This document shows, piece after piece, positions 63,514-64,000 of a stretch of 64,000 nucleotides of DNA (positions are counted from its first letter, which is position 1; each line of letters starts with the position of its first letter). The stretch is from Microglena sp. YARC (taxonomy: Eukaryota; Chlorophyta; Chlorophyceae; Chlamydomonadales; Chlamydomonadaceae). The notes beneath the pieces are model-generated. The model worked only from the letters and a program-made list of their open reading frames with translations. It was not told the DNA's origin and did not search any database. The stretch covers positions 97,656,963 to 97,720,962 of the forward strand of contig CM039462.1 in assembly GCA_022414725.1 (NCBI GenBank), given 5' to 3'. A program made the translations under genes and the position numbers.

Positions 63514-64000
63514 CTGAAACAGCCACATGATGGGGGGGTGGGAGGAGGGGGGGTGAGGATGGGATGGGGATGGGGATGGGGCGGGGGAGGGGGATGGAAA
63601 TGGGGATGGGGATGGGGATGGGGATGAAGATGGGGATTAAGATGGGGATGGGGATGGGTAATGGGATGGGATGAGGATGGGGATAAGGATGGGGAAGGGG
63701 AGGGAAAGGGGGAGGAGGAAGGGGGAGGGGTTGTCTTGTGGTGACGGGTACATCATTGCAACCATATATGTGCATATGTTGTGTTACTGCACCACAGTGG
63801 GATAAATACCTCAGGGCGTATGTTACCACATGACCACCATTCTAGTAACTTAGAGACACTAGCATTGGATTTATCTTCTTGTGCAAGTAGGGTTGAAAAT
63901 GGAGATGGCACTGATTGAATGGAAATGCCGCTCAGATGACAGAATTTAGCAACACGATATTGAGAGAACAATTGACATGCGAGGCAAGAAAAGCAGTCCC
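63514..64000. other. NUP160 intron at the window edge
   Basis: A GGGATGGGGATGGG tract at 63530-63735, then unique sequence. I could not identify the preceding exon. Confidence 0.6.

Overview
This is a nuclear genome window from a eukaryote, most likely a green alga. Genes are split by GT-AG introns with strong GTGAG/GTAAG donors, the intergenic DNA is dense in microsatellites and transposons, and candidate TGTAA poly(A) signals of the chlorophyte type follow two genes. I cannot name the species from sequence alone. There is no sign of prokaryotic operons, CRISPR arrays or phage.

Layout. 1-31.2 kb is mainly transposon territory. A left-truncated copia retrotransposon (1-5457, minus) is followed by a duplicated fragment of the 3' end of a NUP160 gene (5458-9412 and 16329-17.7 kb), split by a complete copia element (9413-16328, minus). 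Next come small hAT-type MITEs (17.8-19.4 kb) and a LINE relic. That LINE is interrupted by a degenerate plus-strand copia element (19955-31175), which is itself interrupted by another copia element (23943-30811, minus). 32.9-35.7 kb holds a five-exon gene for a two-RRM, glycine-rich hnRNP-like protein (minus). 35.9-40.4 kb has weak gene candidates, an orphan NDUFS6-like last exon, repeats and a second LINE relic. 40.4-63.5 kb is one large minus-strand gene, NUP160 (nuclear-pore Y-complex scaffold). Its twelve exons in this window can be chained with consistent splice phases; the 5' end lies beyond the right edge.

Main observation. Almost every NUP160 intron contains a tandem array whose repeat unit carries the edge of the adjacent exon together with its splice donor or acceptor. 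At least ten exon edges are affected, with 1-9 extra copies each and periods from about 85 to 287 bp. The two arrays compared across the recent duplication already differ in copy number or triplet length. One hAT MITE has landed exactly on a splice donor, so that the present GT straddles the target-site duplication and the MITE.

Other observations. The copia elements have TATCAGC...GCTGATA ends rather than TG...CA, proven by an empty site within the window. They share an in-frame UAG between gag and pol in two diverged subfamilies, which suggests stop-codon readthrough. A non-autonomous element with a dead interior has identical LTRs, suggesting recent mobilisation in trans. The NUP160 copy linked to the rest of the gene has frame breaks in two 3' exons, while the duplicated fragment keeps both frames. 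Some of the breaks are single-base homopolymer indels and may be assembly error.
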